64,000 bases of DNA, from the NCBI RefSeq assembly GCF_004770615.1, contig NZ_RQER01000004.1, positions 737,062-801,061 on the forward strand, written 5' to 3'. Source of the stretch: Leptospira langatensis (GTDB lineage Bacteria; Spirochaetota; Leptospiria; Leptospirales; Leptospiraceae). The translations under genes were made by a program, and so were the position numbers. The notes beneath the pieces are model-generated. The model saw only the letters and a list, made by a program, of their open reading frames with translations. It had not been told where the DNA came from and made no database searches. Within the stretch, counting starts at the first letter, position 1. Each line of letters opens with the position of its first letter. This document shows positions 10,967 through 20,658 of the stretch, piece by piece.

Positions 10967-12889
10967 ATGACTTCTTCTTTTTTTCCAAATCGTTTTGATT
11001 GTGTGGTGGTGGGTGCGGGTCATGCAGGATCCGAAGCAGCCTATGTCTCATCGATCGGCGGCGCCAAAACTTTACTGATCACAATGAACTTAGATACGAT
11101 CGGACAAATGTCCTGCAACCCTGCGATCGGTGGGATTGCGAAAGGGCATATGGTGAGAGAAGTAGATGCACTCGGTGGACTTATGGGTAAGGTCATCGAT
11201 GCAACAGGTATTCAATTCAAGATGTTGAATACTTCTAAGGGCCCGAGTGTTTGGGCGCCTCGTGCACAAGCTGAGAAGAAAGAATACCAACTCAAAGTAA
11301 AACATACCTTGGAATCGATACAAAACCTTTCGATCAGACAGGATACAGTTGAAGATCTTATCATAGAAGATGATAGGATTGTTGGGATCCGTACCGGAAG
11401 AGGGTTCGAGATCTTCACGAACCATGTGATCTTAACCACAGGTACTTTTCTGTCTTCTATCGTTCATATAGGAACCTTTCAAAAAGAGAACGGACGCTTC
11501 GGCGAACCGACTGTAAAAGGACTCTCTCATTCCTTAGCGAAGTACAATCTGAAATTAGGAAGATTGAAAACAGGAACTCCTCCTCGCATCCATATGAACT
11601 CAGTAGACCTTTCAGTGATGAGCTTGCAAGAAGGGGATCCGGATCCTTCTCCTTTCTCTTTCTCGACGAAGAAGATCACTCGAAAACAGATCCCTTGCTA
11701 TATTACTTACACGAATGAAAAAACTCATCAGATCATAAACGAGAACATTCATCTTTCCCCTATGTATTCAGGTCAGATCAAGTCGACCGGTCCTCGCTAT
11801 TGTCCTTCTATCGAAGATAAGATCGTTCGCTTTGCGGATAGAGAGAGACATCAGATCTTTTTGGAACCCGAAGGATATGAAACGCAAGAGGTCTACTTGA
11901 ACGGAGTCTCCACTAGCTTGCCGGAAGAAGTACAATGGAGGTTGGTTCGTTCTATTGCTGGCTTAGAGAATGCAGAGATACTAAGACCTGGATACGCAAT
12001 TGAGTACGATTATGTAGATCCTACAGAGTTGAAACCTACTCTAGAAACGAAAAAGATCAAGGGCCTATATCATGCTGGCCAGATCAACGGTACCACAGGC
12101 TACGAAGAAGCTGCAGCTCAAGGATTGGTCGCTGCTTATAGTGTTCTTTCTTCCTTAAGAGGAGAAGAGCCCATGTTATTTTCTCGCGGAGAATCTTATA
12201 TCGGAGTTCTTGTCGACGACCTAGTTCATAAAGGCGTGGAAGATCCATATAGAATGTTTACTTCTCGTGCCGAACATAGATTGCTGCTTCGCCAAGACAA
12301 TGCGGACCAGAGATTAATGAAGTATGGATATAAGATGGGCATTGTTTCAGAGGAAACATTCTCTGAAATGACGACTCGCTATCAGAAGATTGCAGAGGTA
12401 AAAGAGAAAATTCAATCTGTTCCTCTTAAGCCTCTTCCTGAGTTTGAAGCTTTATTGGAAAGAAAAGGAATTCAATCCTTGAAGTACGGTGCGAAGCTGG
12501 ATTCTTTCTTGAAGCGACCTGAGATCTCTTTCGAAGATATCCATTTCCTTCTTCCTGAGTCGGAAACTTTAAACGCACAAGATCGCAAAGTGATCGAGAT
12601 GGAGATCAAGTACGAAGGGTATATTAAGAGAGAACAAGACACGATCGATTGGAAGAATCGATATCTTACTACTCCTATTCCTGAGTCCATTGACTATGCT
12701 CTCGTTCCTGGTATTAAGAAGGAAGCGATCCAAAAGTTAACAAAACATCGACCTTTGAATTTGGAAAAGGCATCCCAGATCTCGGGTGTAGATCCGAGCG
12801 ATATCGACATGTTGCTTTTCTATATTAAAGGAAGAAAGCCGTCCGGTTTGAGAGGGCCCCGCCCTTGTTGGGCCGAGCTACACGTGTGA
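10967..12889 (+). CDS. mnmG: tRNA uridine-5-carboxymethylaminomethyl modification enzyme MnmG (GidA)
   Basis: FAD enzyme that with MnmE modifies wobble uridine 34 of tRNAs. The N-terminal dinucleotide-binding motif is [14 protein letters not shown]. Other family blocks are [32 protein letters not shown] and [13 protein letters not shown]. About 640 aa, a normal length. I choose ATG at 10967 because AAAGG lies 5 nt upstream; a TTG at 10943 is in frame but less well supported. It is the first plus-strand gene after the ilvE divergence. In many bacteria mnmG is directly followed by rsmG-parA-parB; here they are 3.2 kb apart. Confidence 0.97.
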   Translation: MTSSFFPNRFDCVVVGAGHAGSEAAYVSSIGGAKTLLITMNLDTIGQMSCNPAIGGIAKGHMVREVDALGGLMGKVIDATGIQFKMLNTSKGPSVWAPRAQAEKKEYQLKVKHTLESIQNLSIRQDTVEDLIIEDDRIVGIRTGRGFEIFTNHVILTTGTFLSSIVHIGTFQKENGRFGEPTVKGLSHSLAKYNLKLGRLKTGTPPRIHMNSVDLSVMSLQEGDPDPSPFSFSTKKITRKQIPCYITYTNEKTHQIINENIHLSPMYSGQIKSTGPRYCPSIEDKIVRFADRERHQIFLEPEGYETQEVYLNGVSTSLPEEVQWRLVRSIAGLENAEILRPGYAIEYDYVDPTELKPTLETKKIKGLYHAGQINGTTGYEEAAAQGLVAAYSVLSSLRGEEPMLFSRGESYIGVLVDDLVHKGVEDPYRMFTSRAEHRLLLRQDNADQRLMKYGYKMGIVSEETFSEMTTRYQKIAEVKEKIQSVPLKPLPEFEALLERKGIQSLKYGAKLDSFLKRPEISFEDIHFLLPESETLNAQDRKVIEMEIKYEGYIKREQDTIDWKNRYLTTPIPESIDYALVPGIKKEAIQKLTKHRPLNLEKASQISGVDPSDIDMLLFYIKGRKPSGLRGPRPCWAELHV

Positions 12890-12968
12890 ATTTGTTCATA
12901 GCTTTCGATTCTAACTGAGTTTGATCATTGGAGATATTACTCGTTTGATCTCGCATAAGCGCGATCAC

Positions 12969-12992
12969 CGACTCTCCTTCGGAGGTCGTTTT
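12969..12992 (+). terminator. Possible mnmG terminator
   Basis: CGAC-t-CTCC (12969-12977) pairs with GGAGGTCG (12981-12988) around a TTC loop, followed by TTTTC. It lies 80 bp after the mnmG stop. The stem has one unpaired T, so this is a moderate call. Confidence 0.45.
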
Positions 12993-13093
12993 CTCGCTCC
13001 TATTGTCGCTGCGAAAGAGGCCGGTGCGGTGGTACCCGCTTTCTCTATCACAAAAATTTCAATCGATCAAGTGACAAAAAACCGCAAGTTCCG

Positions 13094-13117
13094 CGTGGGA
13101 ACTCTTGAGTTCCCACG
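13094..13117. repeat. 24-bp perfect inverted repeat in mnmG-downstream spacer
   Basis: CGTGGGAACTC (13094-13104), TT, GAGTTCCCACG (13107-13117): eleven perfect pairs. A further partial copy AGTTCCCAC follows at 13124-13132. It lies about 45 bp before the first parS site. No T-run follows on the plus strand. It may be a dispersed genomic repeat or a structured element. Confidence 0.6.
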
Positions 13118-13161
13118 AAGCAAAGTTCCCACATCAAAAACATTGAATCCTTTAATCGCTC

Positions 13162-13177
13162 CGTTTCACGTGAAACG
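13162..13177. other. parS: parS site 1
   Basis: The 16-bp palindrome CGTTTCACGTGAAACG matches the well-known bacterial parS core GTTTCACGTGAAAC exactly. ParB binds such sites and spreads or loads condensin near the origin. parA and parB are 3.7-5.3 kb away on the same strand, and dnaA is 4.5 kb away. Confidence 0.9.
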
Positions 13178-13293
13178 TTTCAAGCCTGTCATAGTCTTGA
13201 AGTGACCATACTCAATGATGGAACGAGTCTTCCTACTGAGGGCGAGCGCATAGGACCTTGATCATTCACCGAAAACCGAAACTTATAATCTAC

Positions 13294-13309
13294 CGTTTCA
13301 CATGAAACG
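13294..13309. other. parS: parS site 2 (one-base variant)
   Basis: CGTTTCACATGAAACG differs from the palindromic parS core at one central base (CA instead of CG). Its location between two exact copies makes ParB binding likely, perhaps weaker (inference). Confidence 0.8.
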
Positions 13310-13526
13310 CTCATTCGTGAGTACTTAATAAGATGAGATTATTCAAATGAGGCTAGTTAGTGTAGGGCAACATCGCTTGGGTGAATCGTTTCGGGTGCTC
13401 TCGAAACAAGTGGACTTAGAAACTAGACGTTCCCTTGAACAATCATGAAAGAAGAGTCAAGTCTCCAAGTTTTCCATGACGATGAACCATCTATTCAACG
13501 TCGAGAGCCTTCAGAACTTCTCCCGA

Positions 13527-13542
13527 CGTTTCACGTGAAACA
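13527..13542. other. parS: parS site 3
   Basis: CGTTTCACGTGAAACA contains the exact 14-bp parS core at 13528-13541. It ends 6 bp before the stop codon of the minus-strand gene at 13548. With sites 1 and 2 it forms a three-site cluster within 380 bp. Confidence 0.9.
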
Positions 13543-13547
13543 ACGGA

Positions 13548-14309
13548 CTATTTTCCGTAGACTAACTCGTGAGTCTTTTCGACAGCCCAAGTGTCTCCTT
13601 GCTTGATCATGTATGTGAACTGTTGTAGGCGATTATTCTTATCCCAAAGAAGTCGGTTCATTCTTTCGATGGTACCTTGTACATTCATTCTGCTCAGAAG
13701 TTTTCCCTTCTCATCGAAAGTTAGCACAGTAGAAGCGGCTTGCTGCTTGTCTTCATTATATATGTTCTGCTGATAGAGACCGGGCTTGTTCGGATCCTTT
13801 ACGATATTAAATCTTTCTGTCAGTTTTGTATCGGCCCATTCTGTTTGCGCTTCTTTGATGAGCCCGTTTTCCCCCCAAGAAAGGATCGCACATTTCAAGA
13901 TCATCTTACCAGTTTGGTCCTGAAGTTCTACTGTAGATAAGGAACCCGAGTTATCATACTGGAATAGTTTCACTTCAAGATTGATCCCTTCTTTATTATA
14001 GAGTTCTTCTCTAGTAACTCGTCCGTCTTTGTATAGAAACTTAGTATAACCGTCGGGCTTTCCATCCGCTCCGATGTAGTTCTCTTTCACCAATTTTCCG
14101 GATTCATCATACTCATATTTCGCAGAATATATGATCTTCCCTTTAGAATCTTTTACGACCTCTTGAGAAGGACCGCCTTTTTCGAATCCGAGAACTACTC
14201 GATCCATATGGGACCACTTTCCAGGAGTAAATGAGTAAATCGAAGTAACAGAAAGCAATATTGAAGTAAGAAGAACTAGCCTAAACATGAAAGACCTCAT
14301 ACTAGACAT
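13548..14309 (-). CDS. Exported protein with imperfect YD/MORN-like repeats, function unknown
   Basis: A 253-aa protein with an N-terminal hydrophobic signal segment (FRLVLLTSILLSVTSIYS), so exported, probably periplasmic. The mature part contains several imperfect units of the form YDESGKLVKE...DGK, FLYKDGRVTREE, FQYDNSGSLSTVE and FDEKGKLLSRM. These resemble the short beta repeats of YwqK/MORN or RHS-type proteins. The start may be any of three clustered Met codons. It is transcribed toward the parS cluster and is alone on this strand. No function can be given. Confidence 0.7.
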   Translation of the reverse strand: MSSMRSFMFRLVLLTSILLSVTSIYSFTPGKWSHMDRVVLGFEKGGPSQEVVKDSKGKIIYSAKYEYDESGKLVKENYIGADGKPDGYTKFLYKDGRVTREELYNKEGINLEVKLFQYDNSGSLSTVELQDQTGKMILKCAILSWGENGLIKEAQTEWADTKLTERFNIVKDPNKPGLYQQNIYNEDKQQAASTVLTFDEKGKLLSRMNVQGTIERMNRLLWDKNNRLQQFTYMIKQGDTWAVEKTHELVYGK

Positions 14310-14640
14310 CGACTATTTGCTGGAAAGGTTAAGAGTCTTTTTGCGGAATTTACGACTGCTGCTTCGGGTGTTTGATAGAAATAGAATATTAGATTTTCTT
14401 TTGAACCGCTTTAAGTATCTGAAAGATTCCTGAAACTTCATCTGAACGAGATCCAAATCCCAAACTGTCTCTAGAAATTATACCACGAGTGATCCTATGG
14501 AAAAGGAAAACTCCTTGCCGAAGCACAAAGAGAGAATAATTTTCAACGGACCTCTAAGCCGAATGCCCTAGCTCCTTCTAACTAAGATGCGAGCCAGTAT
14601 GTGAAACCGGTCCTTAAAAATAGATACGTGGAGAGGAACT
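14310..14640. other. Spacer without recognised genes
   Basis: A 331-bp divergent spacer between the repeat protein (minus) and the M20 peptidase (plus). It must carry promoters for both. I see no tRNA, no strong inverted repeat and no parS core here; a half-site TGTGAAAC occurs near 14599. Confidence 0.4.
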
Positions 14641-16101
14641 ATGTCCCTCAAAAGAATAGGAATCGCTTTGGGTGCCCTACTTGCGATTTTCATTTTATAT
14701 ACGATTGCCTTCACTGAGAGAGGCATCGACCCAATTACTCCGACAAGTACGGCTCCCGATGTGGATTATTCCGCATTGAGCGAGGAAGCTGCCAAAGATC
14801 TTCAGGCGTATATTCGCATCGCAACTGTAAGAAGCAGGGAGAAGGAAGGAGCTCTATTTCTAAAATCTATTTTAGATAAACGTGGAATTCCTTCTAAGCT
14901 ATTCGAGTATCCAGGCAAACCGGACCGAGTCTCTATCCTCGCGGAAATCAAGGGTAAGGATCCGAGCAAAGAAGGATTGATACTCACGAGTCATATCGAT
15001 GTTGTCGAAGCGGATCCGAAGGAATGGGAAGAACCTCCTTTTGCTGGAATCAGAAAAGGGGATCGTATCTTCGGAAGAGGAGCAGTGGATGTAAAAGGTT
15101 TAGGCATCATGGAACTCTATGCGTTTCTTCTAATCCATGAGAAGAAGATCCCGTTAGAGAGAAATCTAATGTTCCTTGCAGTTGCCGACGAAGAAAGTAG
15201 ATCCATACATGGGACTCGCTTCTTAATTGAGAAGCACAGAGAGATATTCAACGGATATGAATATGTTTTGAATGAAGGCGGCACTGGATCTAGAGACATA
15301 GCCATCCAAGGTTCTAAAGTATTCAATATCCAACATGCAGAGAAGGGAGCAGTCTGGTTAGACGTAAAGGCAAAAGCGAATTCAGGCCACGGAAGTACTC
15401 CTCCAGTTACCTACGCCGCTAAGTCCATGGTGGATTTCTTACAAGATGTACAAAGCCTGGGTAACAAAACCATGATCAAGGATGAGACTGCTGCTTTCTT
15501 TTATGCTCTAGGTGGGATCAGTCCTTTTCCAAACTCATTCGTCCTAAAGAGATCTAGAAACCCTCTCTTATTTATGATCTTAAAGGGAGTGATCAACTCG
15601 AACCGACATCTTCGTGCGATGACCCGCAATACTGTTAGTATCACAGGCGTCGATAGTCATCCGATCGGGATCAATGTGATTACTTCAGAGACTGTAGGCT
15701 CTTTGGACATACGCATCTTACCGGGACAAGATGAGAAGAAGATCCTAGAAGAAGTAAAAGCAATCGGTGCAAAGCATGGAGTAGAAGTAAACGCTAGACA
15801 TTTGGAGGCGGGAACCATCTCTCCTATGGATGGCTTGTTGTTCAGAGTTCTCGCAGGAATAACAACTTCTGTCGAGCCTGGTTCGATCGCGGCCCCATTT
15901 CTCTCCCCAGGGACTACTGACAGTTCTTATATGAGACAGATAGGATTAAAATGCTACGGTCTTATCCCAGCTTTACTTTCCTCAGAAGAGATAGATGGGA
16001 TCCATGGTAAGAACGAGAGCATGACCGTAGGCCAGTTAAAAACTGGAATAGAGATCTTGTTTAAGTCTGTCATAGAATACAATCATCAAGTACAAAAGTA
16101 G
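14641..16101 (+). CDS. M20-family zinc peptidase, membrane-anchored
   Basis: A 486-aa M20 metallopeptidase like carboxypeptidase S / PM20D1. The N-terminus is one membrane segment ([19 protein letters not shown]), so the enzyme is probably anchored facing the periplasm. Zinc and catalytic residues are visible: [31 protein letters not shown] and the late His in IDGIHGKNE. The SGHGSTPP stretch starts the lid domain. GAGGAA precedes the ATG. One base separates its stop from rsmG, so it is co-transcribed with rsmG-parA-parB. The substrate is unknown. Confidence 0.85.
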   Translation: MSLKRIGIALGALLAIFILYTIAFTERGIDPITPTSTAPDVDYSALSEEAAKDLQAYIRIATVRSREKEGALFLKSILDKRGIPSKLFEYPGKPDRVSILAEIKGKDPSKEGLILTSHIDVVEADPKEWEEPPFAGIRKGDRIFGRGAVDVKGLGIMELYAFLLIHEKKIPLERNLMFLAVADEESRSIHGTRFLIEKHREIFNGYEYVLNEGGTGSRDIAIQGSKVFNIQHAEKGAVWLDVKAKANSGHGSTPPVTYAAKSMVDFLQDVQSLGNKTMIKDETAAFFYALGGISPFPNSFVLKRSRNPLLFMILKGVINSNRHLRAMTRNTVSITGVDSHPIGINVITSETVGSLDIRILPGQDEKKILEEVKAIGAKHGVEVNARHLEAGTISPMDGLLFRVLAGITTSVEPGSIAAPFLSPGTTDSSYMRQIGLKCYGLIPALLSSEEIDGIHGKNESMTVGQLKTGIEILFKSVIEYNHQVQK

Positions 16102-16102
16102 A

Positions 16103-16894
16103 ATGAAAGAAGCAGAGGCCAATCTCCCCGTATTCAATCCAGATAAAGAAGGCATTCAATCCGCAGTCCGCTTTCGGTTTCCGAAGGACGTGGATCATAT
16201 TCTTCCTTTATTCGATTGGGAATTGGTCTCATTGTTTCTTTCCTTCTTAAAAGAGAAGAACGAAGCCGGAGGCTTCTTCTCAAAAAGAGATACGAATGAG
16301 ATCTTGGATCGGCACATCCTTGAATCCGTATATCATATCTATCGCATTCATAAAGAGATCGGATCGTTTAACAAGATGAAGGTGGGAGATGCCGGCACCG
16401 GACCGGGTATTCCCGGGTTCTTCTTTCGCTGTTTGGTCGGATCTGAAAGACCGAAGCTAGTCCTATTAGATTCTCAAAGAAGAAAACTTTCTCATACCGA
16501 GACCTTTGTAAAAGAAAACGGGATTGAAGGGGTAGAGTTCCAGTTTGCTCGTGCGGAAGACTGGAAAACGAACTGGGATTTGGGAGTTTCTAGAGGGTTC
16601 GTGCCTTACCCTTGGAGTGCAGAAGTCTTATCTAGATGCATTGTCAATGGAGGTCATTATGTCCCATTCATTGGCAAAGACGAATTCAATGCAAAGATCG
16701 AGAGTAAGATCTTAAGTGATAGTGGTTTTAAAGTAGAGAAGACAATCTTTTTGCCTGAACTTGAATTTTTAGGCATGCGACATATTAAGTTCTTGAAAAA
16801 GGTCGGATCGGCAAGGCAAGGTATCCCTAGAGCTTGGAAGCTCCTCGAGAAGGAGAGCAAAGAATTCTATGGGAAAGATCGTATCCATCAGTAA
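16103..16894 (+). CDS. rsmG: 16S rRNA (guanine-527-N7)-methyltransferase
   Basis: SAM-dependent methyltransferase, 263 aa, slightly longer than usual. The SAM motif [13 protein letters not shown] and [12 protein letters not shown] follow the class I fold. The N-terminal helices with ILDRHILES match the RsmG family. It overlaps parA by 26 bp and follows the M20 gene without a gap. The rsmG-parA-parB order is a conserved origin-proximal arrangement. Confidence 0.9.
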   Translation: MKEAEANLPVFNPDKEGIQSAVRFRFPKDVDHILPLFDWELVSLFLSFLKEKNEAGGFFSKRDTNEILDRHILESVYHIYRIHKEIGSFNKMKVGDAGTGPGIPGFFFRCLVGSERPKLVLLDSQRRKLSHTETFVKENGIEGVEFQFARAEDWKTNWDLGVSRGFVPYPWSAEVLSRCIVNGGHYVPFIGKDEFNAKIESKILSDSGFKVEKTIFLPELEFLGMRHIKFLKKVGSARQGIPRAWKLLEKESKEFYGKDRIHQ

Positions 16895-17630
16895 TCAAAA
16901 GGGCGGTGTAGGAAAAACAACCACGTCCATTAACCTCGCGGCAAATCTTGCTGCGATCGGTAAGAAAGTGCTGATCGTAGATTTTGATCCGCAAGGAAAC
17001 TCCGGCTCCGGTTTAGGTCTCGAGATCAACACTCTCCAGAACACGTCTTATGAACTTTTGATCGGAGAATCTTCCGCTGCGGAATGTATCAAAAGAACAG
17101 AAGTAGAGAACCTTCATATCATTCCTTCCAATATCAATCTCTCCGGCGCCGAAGCGGATCTATTGGGAGAAGAGAACCGTGAGTTTAGATTAAAATCTGC
17201 CATCGGTGAGCTCAGAACGGAGTACGATTATATACTGATCGATTGTCCTCCTTCTCTTGGAGTCCTTACTATTAATGCTCTCTCTGCTGCAGACAGCGTG
17301 ATGATCACTTTACAAACCGAATACTTCGCTCTCGAAGGGCTCACTCAGTTGATGAAGATCATCGCGTTGGTTCAGGAGAAGTTGAATCCTTCTCTCGAAT
17401 TAGAAGGTGTACTTCTGACCATGTTCGATAAGAGAACCAATTTGGCCCAACAGGTTGCCGAAGACGTGAAGTCCTATTTTAAAGAAAAAGTATATACTAC
17501 CGTTATTCCTAGAAACATTAAGCTTTCCGAAGCTCCTTCTTTTGGTAAGTCCATTCTTTCCTACGATCCGGATGGGATCGGTGCTCAAAGTTATAGAAGC
17601 CTGGCCTTAGAAGTTGCCGGGAAGAATTAA
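16869..17630 (+). CDS. parA: Chromosome-partitioning ATPase ParA/Soj
   Basis: A 253-aa ParA ATPase. The deviant Walker A motif [16 protein letters not shown] is at residues 9-24. [13 protein letters not shown] and [11 protein letters not shown] follow. It lacks an N-terminal DNA-binding extension, so it belongs to the chromosomal Soj type, which does not repress its own promoter that way. The ATG lies inside the rsmG 3' end, with AAGGAG upstream. It works with ParB bound to the parS cluster at 13.2-13.5 kb. Confidence 0.96.
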   Translation: MGKIVSISNQKGGVGKTTTSINLAANLAAIGKKVLIVDFDPQGNSGSGLGLEINTLQNTSYELLIGESSAAECIKRTEVENLHIIPSNINLSGAEADLLGEENREFRLKSAIGELRTEYDYILIDCPPSLGVLTINALSAADSVMITLQTEYFALEGLTQLMKIIALVQEKLNPSLELEGVLLTMFDKRTNLAQQVAEDVKSYFKEKVYTTVIPRNIKLSEAPSFGKSILSYDPDGIGAQSYRSLALEVAGKN

Positions 17631-17633
17631 TCC

Positions 17634-18509
17634 ATGAGTGCGAAACCTAAGGCTCTCGGTAGAGGGCTGGGAAATTTAATTCCCGTCTCCGAAGACAAAG
17701 CTATCAAAGAGGCTGGGGGAGAAGGTTCTCTTAGAGAGATCAAACTTTCCGAGATCCGTCCCAACCCTGATCAGCCTCGTCGTACTTTTAATGAAGAATC
17801 TTTGAAGGAACTTGCCGAGACGATCAAGGCTCACGGTGTGATCCAACCTATCGTGGTTAAAGATACCGGCTCCGGTTATGAGATCATTGCCGGAGAAAGA
17901 AGATACAGAGCCTGCAAGATCGCTGGCTTTGTAAAGATACCGGTCGTCGTTAAGAAGGCGAATGTAAATCAGACTTTGGAGATGGCCCTGATCGAGAATA
18001 TCCAAAGAGAGAATTTGAATCCGATCGAAGAGGCACTCGCTTACAAGACTCTTTCCGAAAAATCGGGATTAAAGATTACTGATATCGCCGCTCGTGTAGG
18101 AAAGAACCGTGCAACTGTTTCTAACCTGATCCGACTTTTACAATTGCCCGATTCTGTCATGGACCTAGTAAAGAACGGAAGAATTTCAGAAGGTCATGCG
18201 CGTCCTCTTCTTGCGATCGCAGACCGTAAGAAATCCGAACAACTCGCATATCAAATTGCGGAGAAGGGATTAACTGTTCGCCAGGTCGAAGACATTGTAG
18301 CGAATCTTACCGAAGACGCTCCTGTAAAAGAGAAGAAAAAATCCAAACGCAAAGAAGTGGATATAGTAGAGTTAGAGAATAAGTTTCGTAGAAAGTATTC
18401 TATGAAAGTGGACATCTCTCATAATTCTTCTTCCGGAAAAGGTAAATTAAGCATAGCATATCCAAGTCTGGATGCTTTACAAAAAGTGCTAGATGCCTTA
18501 GGCTTATAG
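17634..18509 (+). CDS. parB: Chromosome-partitioning protein ParB/Spo0J
   Basis: A 291-aa ParB CTPase clamp. The N-terminal domain has the CTP-binding segments [11 protein letters not shown] and [13 protein letters not shown] (box II). [17 protein letters not shown] and the helix-turn-helix region around [22 protein letters not shown] follow. A Lys-rich linker (residues 230-240) precedes the dimerisation domain. The start is 3 bp after the parA stop. Targets are the three parS sites upstream. Confidence 0.96.
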   Translation: MSAKPKALGRGLGNLIPVSEDKAIKEAGGEGSLREIKLSEIRPNPDQPRRTFNEESLKELAETIKAHGVIQPIVVKDTGSGYEIIAGERRYRACKIAGFVKIPVVVKKANVNQTLEMALIENIQRENLNPIEEALAYKTLSEKSGLKITDIAARVGKNRATVSNLIRLLQLPDSVMDLVKNGRISEGHARPLLAIADRKKSEQLAYQIAEKGLTVRQVEDIVANLTEDAPVKEKKKSKRKEVDIVELENKFRRKYSMKVDISHNSSSGKGKLSIAYPSLDALQKVLDALGL

Positions 18510-18640
18510 TCCGACCGAAAAGTTGCGGACGATACTTTGGTCTGCACTGGAGAATTGACTTGGGCGTTTTTGGTTTTGGAATCCAGAAAGCCTGCAAGAC
18601 TTCCGGATGTGTTCAAGAACTTAGGATCTAAGACCCAAGT

Positions 18641-19141
18641 TTAATTCATCAAGTCTACTAAAAGACCGCGAATATCTTCCATTCTCTTCATTAAGTCAAA
18701 GGTTGAATTTTCCGGATGAATAATGAAATCTGCAAGTGTGTGGATCTTCTCGTCCACGACTTGAATTACCTGGTACACTTTTTCGGAACCGCCTCTTACC
18801 CTCGTTCTTAAGGTTTCGAGGCTCGTATTTCTTTCCATGACTTCTTTTAGGATGCCTTGGACAATTCTCTTATAGATCTCTAGATTTGCATAGCTTGGGG
18901 ATTTTAGAAAATTCCTTTCTGCATCCGGCAAATCTCTTAGCAGAGAATTTAGATCTCTCGTTCTTTCTTGTTGGTAGGGAAGGAGATGTTCAACAAGCTC
19001 GAAAAATTCACTCTTTGAATCCGGGATCTGTGAGTCGGATACAGGACTAGGTACAGGTTGGTATAAAGAAGAAGATAGAGAAAGACCGAAGTCTCTTTTT
19101 CTGCGTGATTCTCTGCGAGGATCTTGTGACTGGATTTTCAA
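18641..19141 (-). CDS. DUF327 (YaaR-like) protein
   Basis: A 166-aa cytoplasmic protein matching the DUF327/YaaR family: a charged, variable N-terminus, then a helical core with YKRIVQGILKEVMERN, KVYQVIQVVDEKIHTLADFI and a final MEDIRGLLVDLMN. Function is not established for the family. It starts at TTG, overlapping the bactofilin stop (TTGA), so it is translationally coupled as the last gene of the M23-bactofilin operon. A role linked to cell shape is inferred from this context only. Confidence 0.75.
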   Translation of the reverse strand: MKIQSQDPRRESRRKRDFGLSLSSSLYQPVPSPVSDSQIPDSKSEFFELVEHLLPYQQERTRDLNSLLRDLPDAERNFLKSPSYANLEIYKRIVQGILKEVMERNTSLETLRTRVRGGSEKVYQVIQVVDEKIHTLADFIIHPENSTFDLMKRMEDIRGLLVDLMN

Positions 19142-19485
19142 TGCGAAGTCGGGTTAATCTTACAATTTCCCTCGAATTGCACTCCTTCTTCCATGACCAC
19201 TTTGGGAGTGATAATATCACCTTTCATGCGGCAACTGGCGAGTAGAGTCACTCGTTCCGACGCGAAAATATTCCCATTAATCTCTCCGCCGGCAACGACA
19301 ATACGAGCTTTAATATCCGTATCGACGATTCCGGTCTTTCCGATTAGGACTTTTCCGTCGGTTTTTATTGTGCCGCGAAAAATCCCATCTATACGAAGTA
19401 GCCCGGAAAGTTTGAACTCTCCGTTAAATTCGGCGCCTTCGCCAATGATACTATTTACTGCTAGTTGCTCTTCGGTATGGGCCAT
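19138..19485 (-). CDS. Bactofilin
   Basis: A 115-aa bactofilin, a self-polymerising right-handed beta-helix cytoskeletal protein. The repeating pattern G-x-hydrophobic runs through GEFKLSGLLRIDGIFRGTI, VLIGKTGIVDTDI, VVAGGEINGNI and CRMKGDI. N- and C-terminal tails are short. The start codon overlaps the stop of the M23 gene (TGATG). Bactofilins commonly pair with LytM/M23 proteins to control cell curvature, and one has been reported to affect helical shape in Leptospira biflexa (from memory). It likely acts at the inner membrane with its neighbour. Confidence 0.93.
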   Translation of the reverse strand: MAHTEEQLAVNSIIGEGAEFNGEFKLSGLLRIDGIFRGTIKTDGKVLIGKTGIVDTDIKARIVVAGGEINGNIFASERVTLLASCRMKGDIITPKVVMEEGVQFEGNCKINPTSH

Positions 19486-20468
19486 CAGTCTTGGATCTGG
19501 TTTAAGAATGCGAACGGATCGATTGCTCTTGTGCCCACATGAATTTCATAATGAAGACTGTATTGCGGACTATTCTCGGACTTTCCTACGAAACCTAAAA
19601 CTTCCGATTTGGAAACTTGCTGGTTTGCTTTTACTTTTACACGATCTAAGTTGGAATAGATCGTCTTCCATCCGAATTTATGTGCTACCTTTACGAAGTA
19701 GCCGGTATTGCGCGTATACCCGAGCTCATAGACCGTTCCCGGTGCAGTGGCAACGACTTCCGATCCCGCAAAGGCTCCGATGTCGAGTCCGTTGTTAAAG
19801 TCCCTTCTGGCGGTAACAGGATTGAGGTATTCTCCATAAGGATACAATACATAACCTTTCACAGGCCAGATGGATGGAGTTTGTCGTATTAGATTTTTAC
19901 GTTTCTTTAATATACTGATAATTTCTTGTGTCAGCTCGTTTGCGACCTTAAGATTGTGAACATCTTCTTTGAGTCGAAATACTTCGGCACCGGGAGGAAG
20001 GCTTTTGCCAGGCTCGACATTCAACTTCTCCGCTCCGCCGATCCCTTTGGCGACTTTGGAATTGTCTCCGGTCAATCTTCCGTAAAGCGCTCCCACGTGA
20101 TTGTGATAATATTCCACGTGCTCATGTAGACTATTGATCTCTTCTTTCATCTTTGCAGACTGACGAATGAAGTCTTGGTTGGAAAGGTTGAGTTCCGTAA
20201 GTTGGTGAATGGATCCGGAGTGGCTGAGCACGTTAATAGAACTAATGAGAAGAAGGACCAGAATTGTCCCGATAAAGATGGTGATCGCTCTATAAGAAAT
20301 ATGGAAGTTAATCGTCTTTTGCTCAGAGTGAGGGATCACCATCACAGTTAAGCGTTCCTTTCCCTTTTTATTCCAATTAGCGATCTTAATATCAAGTTTT
20401 AGCTTCAGATCTTGGTATTTATATCTGAGGCGATAATAGAGTAATGCAAGATAGGATTTAAGATTCAC
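19485..20468 (-). CDS. Membrane-anchored LytM/M23-domain protein, active site lost
   Basis: A 327-aa protein with a basic cytoplasmic N-terminus (residues 1-60), one membrane helix (62-82), a periplasmic coiled-coil region and a C-terminal LytM/M23 fold (200-320). The catalytic residues are largely missing. Zinc-site His of HxGxD is Asn225 (NNGLD), His of the YxHL element is Asn273 (YSNL) and the first His of HxH is Ser304 (SLH). Only Asp229 and His306 remain. It should therefore be a non-hydrolytic scaffold or activator in the manner of EnvC-type proteins (inference). It heads an operon with a bactofilin and DUF327. Confidence 0.9.
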   Translation of the reverse strand: MNLKSYLALLYYRLRYKYQDLKLKLDIKIANWNKKGKERLTVMVIPHSEQKTINFHISYRAITIFIGTILVLLLISSINVLSHSGSIHQLTELNLSNQDFIRQSAKMKEEINSLHEHVEYYHNHVGALYGRLTGDNSKVAKGIGGAEKLNVEPGKSLPPGAEVFRLKEDVHNLKVANELTQEIISILKKRKNLIRQTPSIWPVKGYVLYPYGEYLNPVTARRDFNNGLDIGAFAGSEVVATAPGTVYELGYTRNTGYFVKVAHKFGWKTIYSNLDRVKVKANQQVSKSEVLGFVGKSENSPQYSLHYEIHVGTRAIDPFAFLNQIQD

Positions 20469-20658
20469 TACTTATAGTCCGTTCCGAAGCGAGGTGCTCG
20501 ATTGATCCATTGGGTTAAATAATTTGGATCCTTGATCCGATTTATTATGTCCCAAATTAACGAGTTTCCTCGTTCTTTCGTTATGCTGTAAGGAATCTAA
20601 AAAATTCTCTTTCCAGTCAATACAAATCATGAAAACTGCCTTTTAAAAGACATTTCAC

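Noticed and set aside
12921..13205. 94-aa plus-strand frame after mnmG as a gene
   Set aside because: It runs through the 24-bp inverted repeat and parS site 1, has no ribosome site and no family resemblance.
13388..13407. GTTTCG...CGAAAC inverted repeat as a fourth parS site
   Set aside because: The arms resemble parS halves but are 8 bp apart and lack the CACGTG centre; ParB would not be expected to recognise it.
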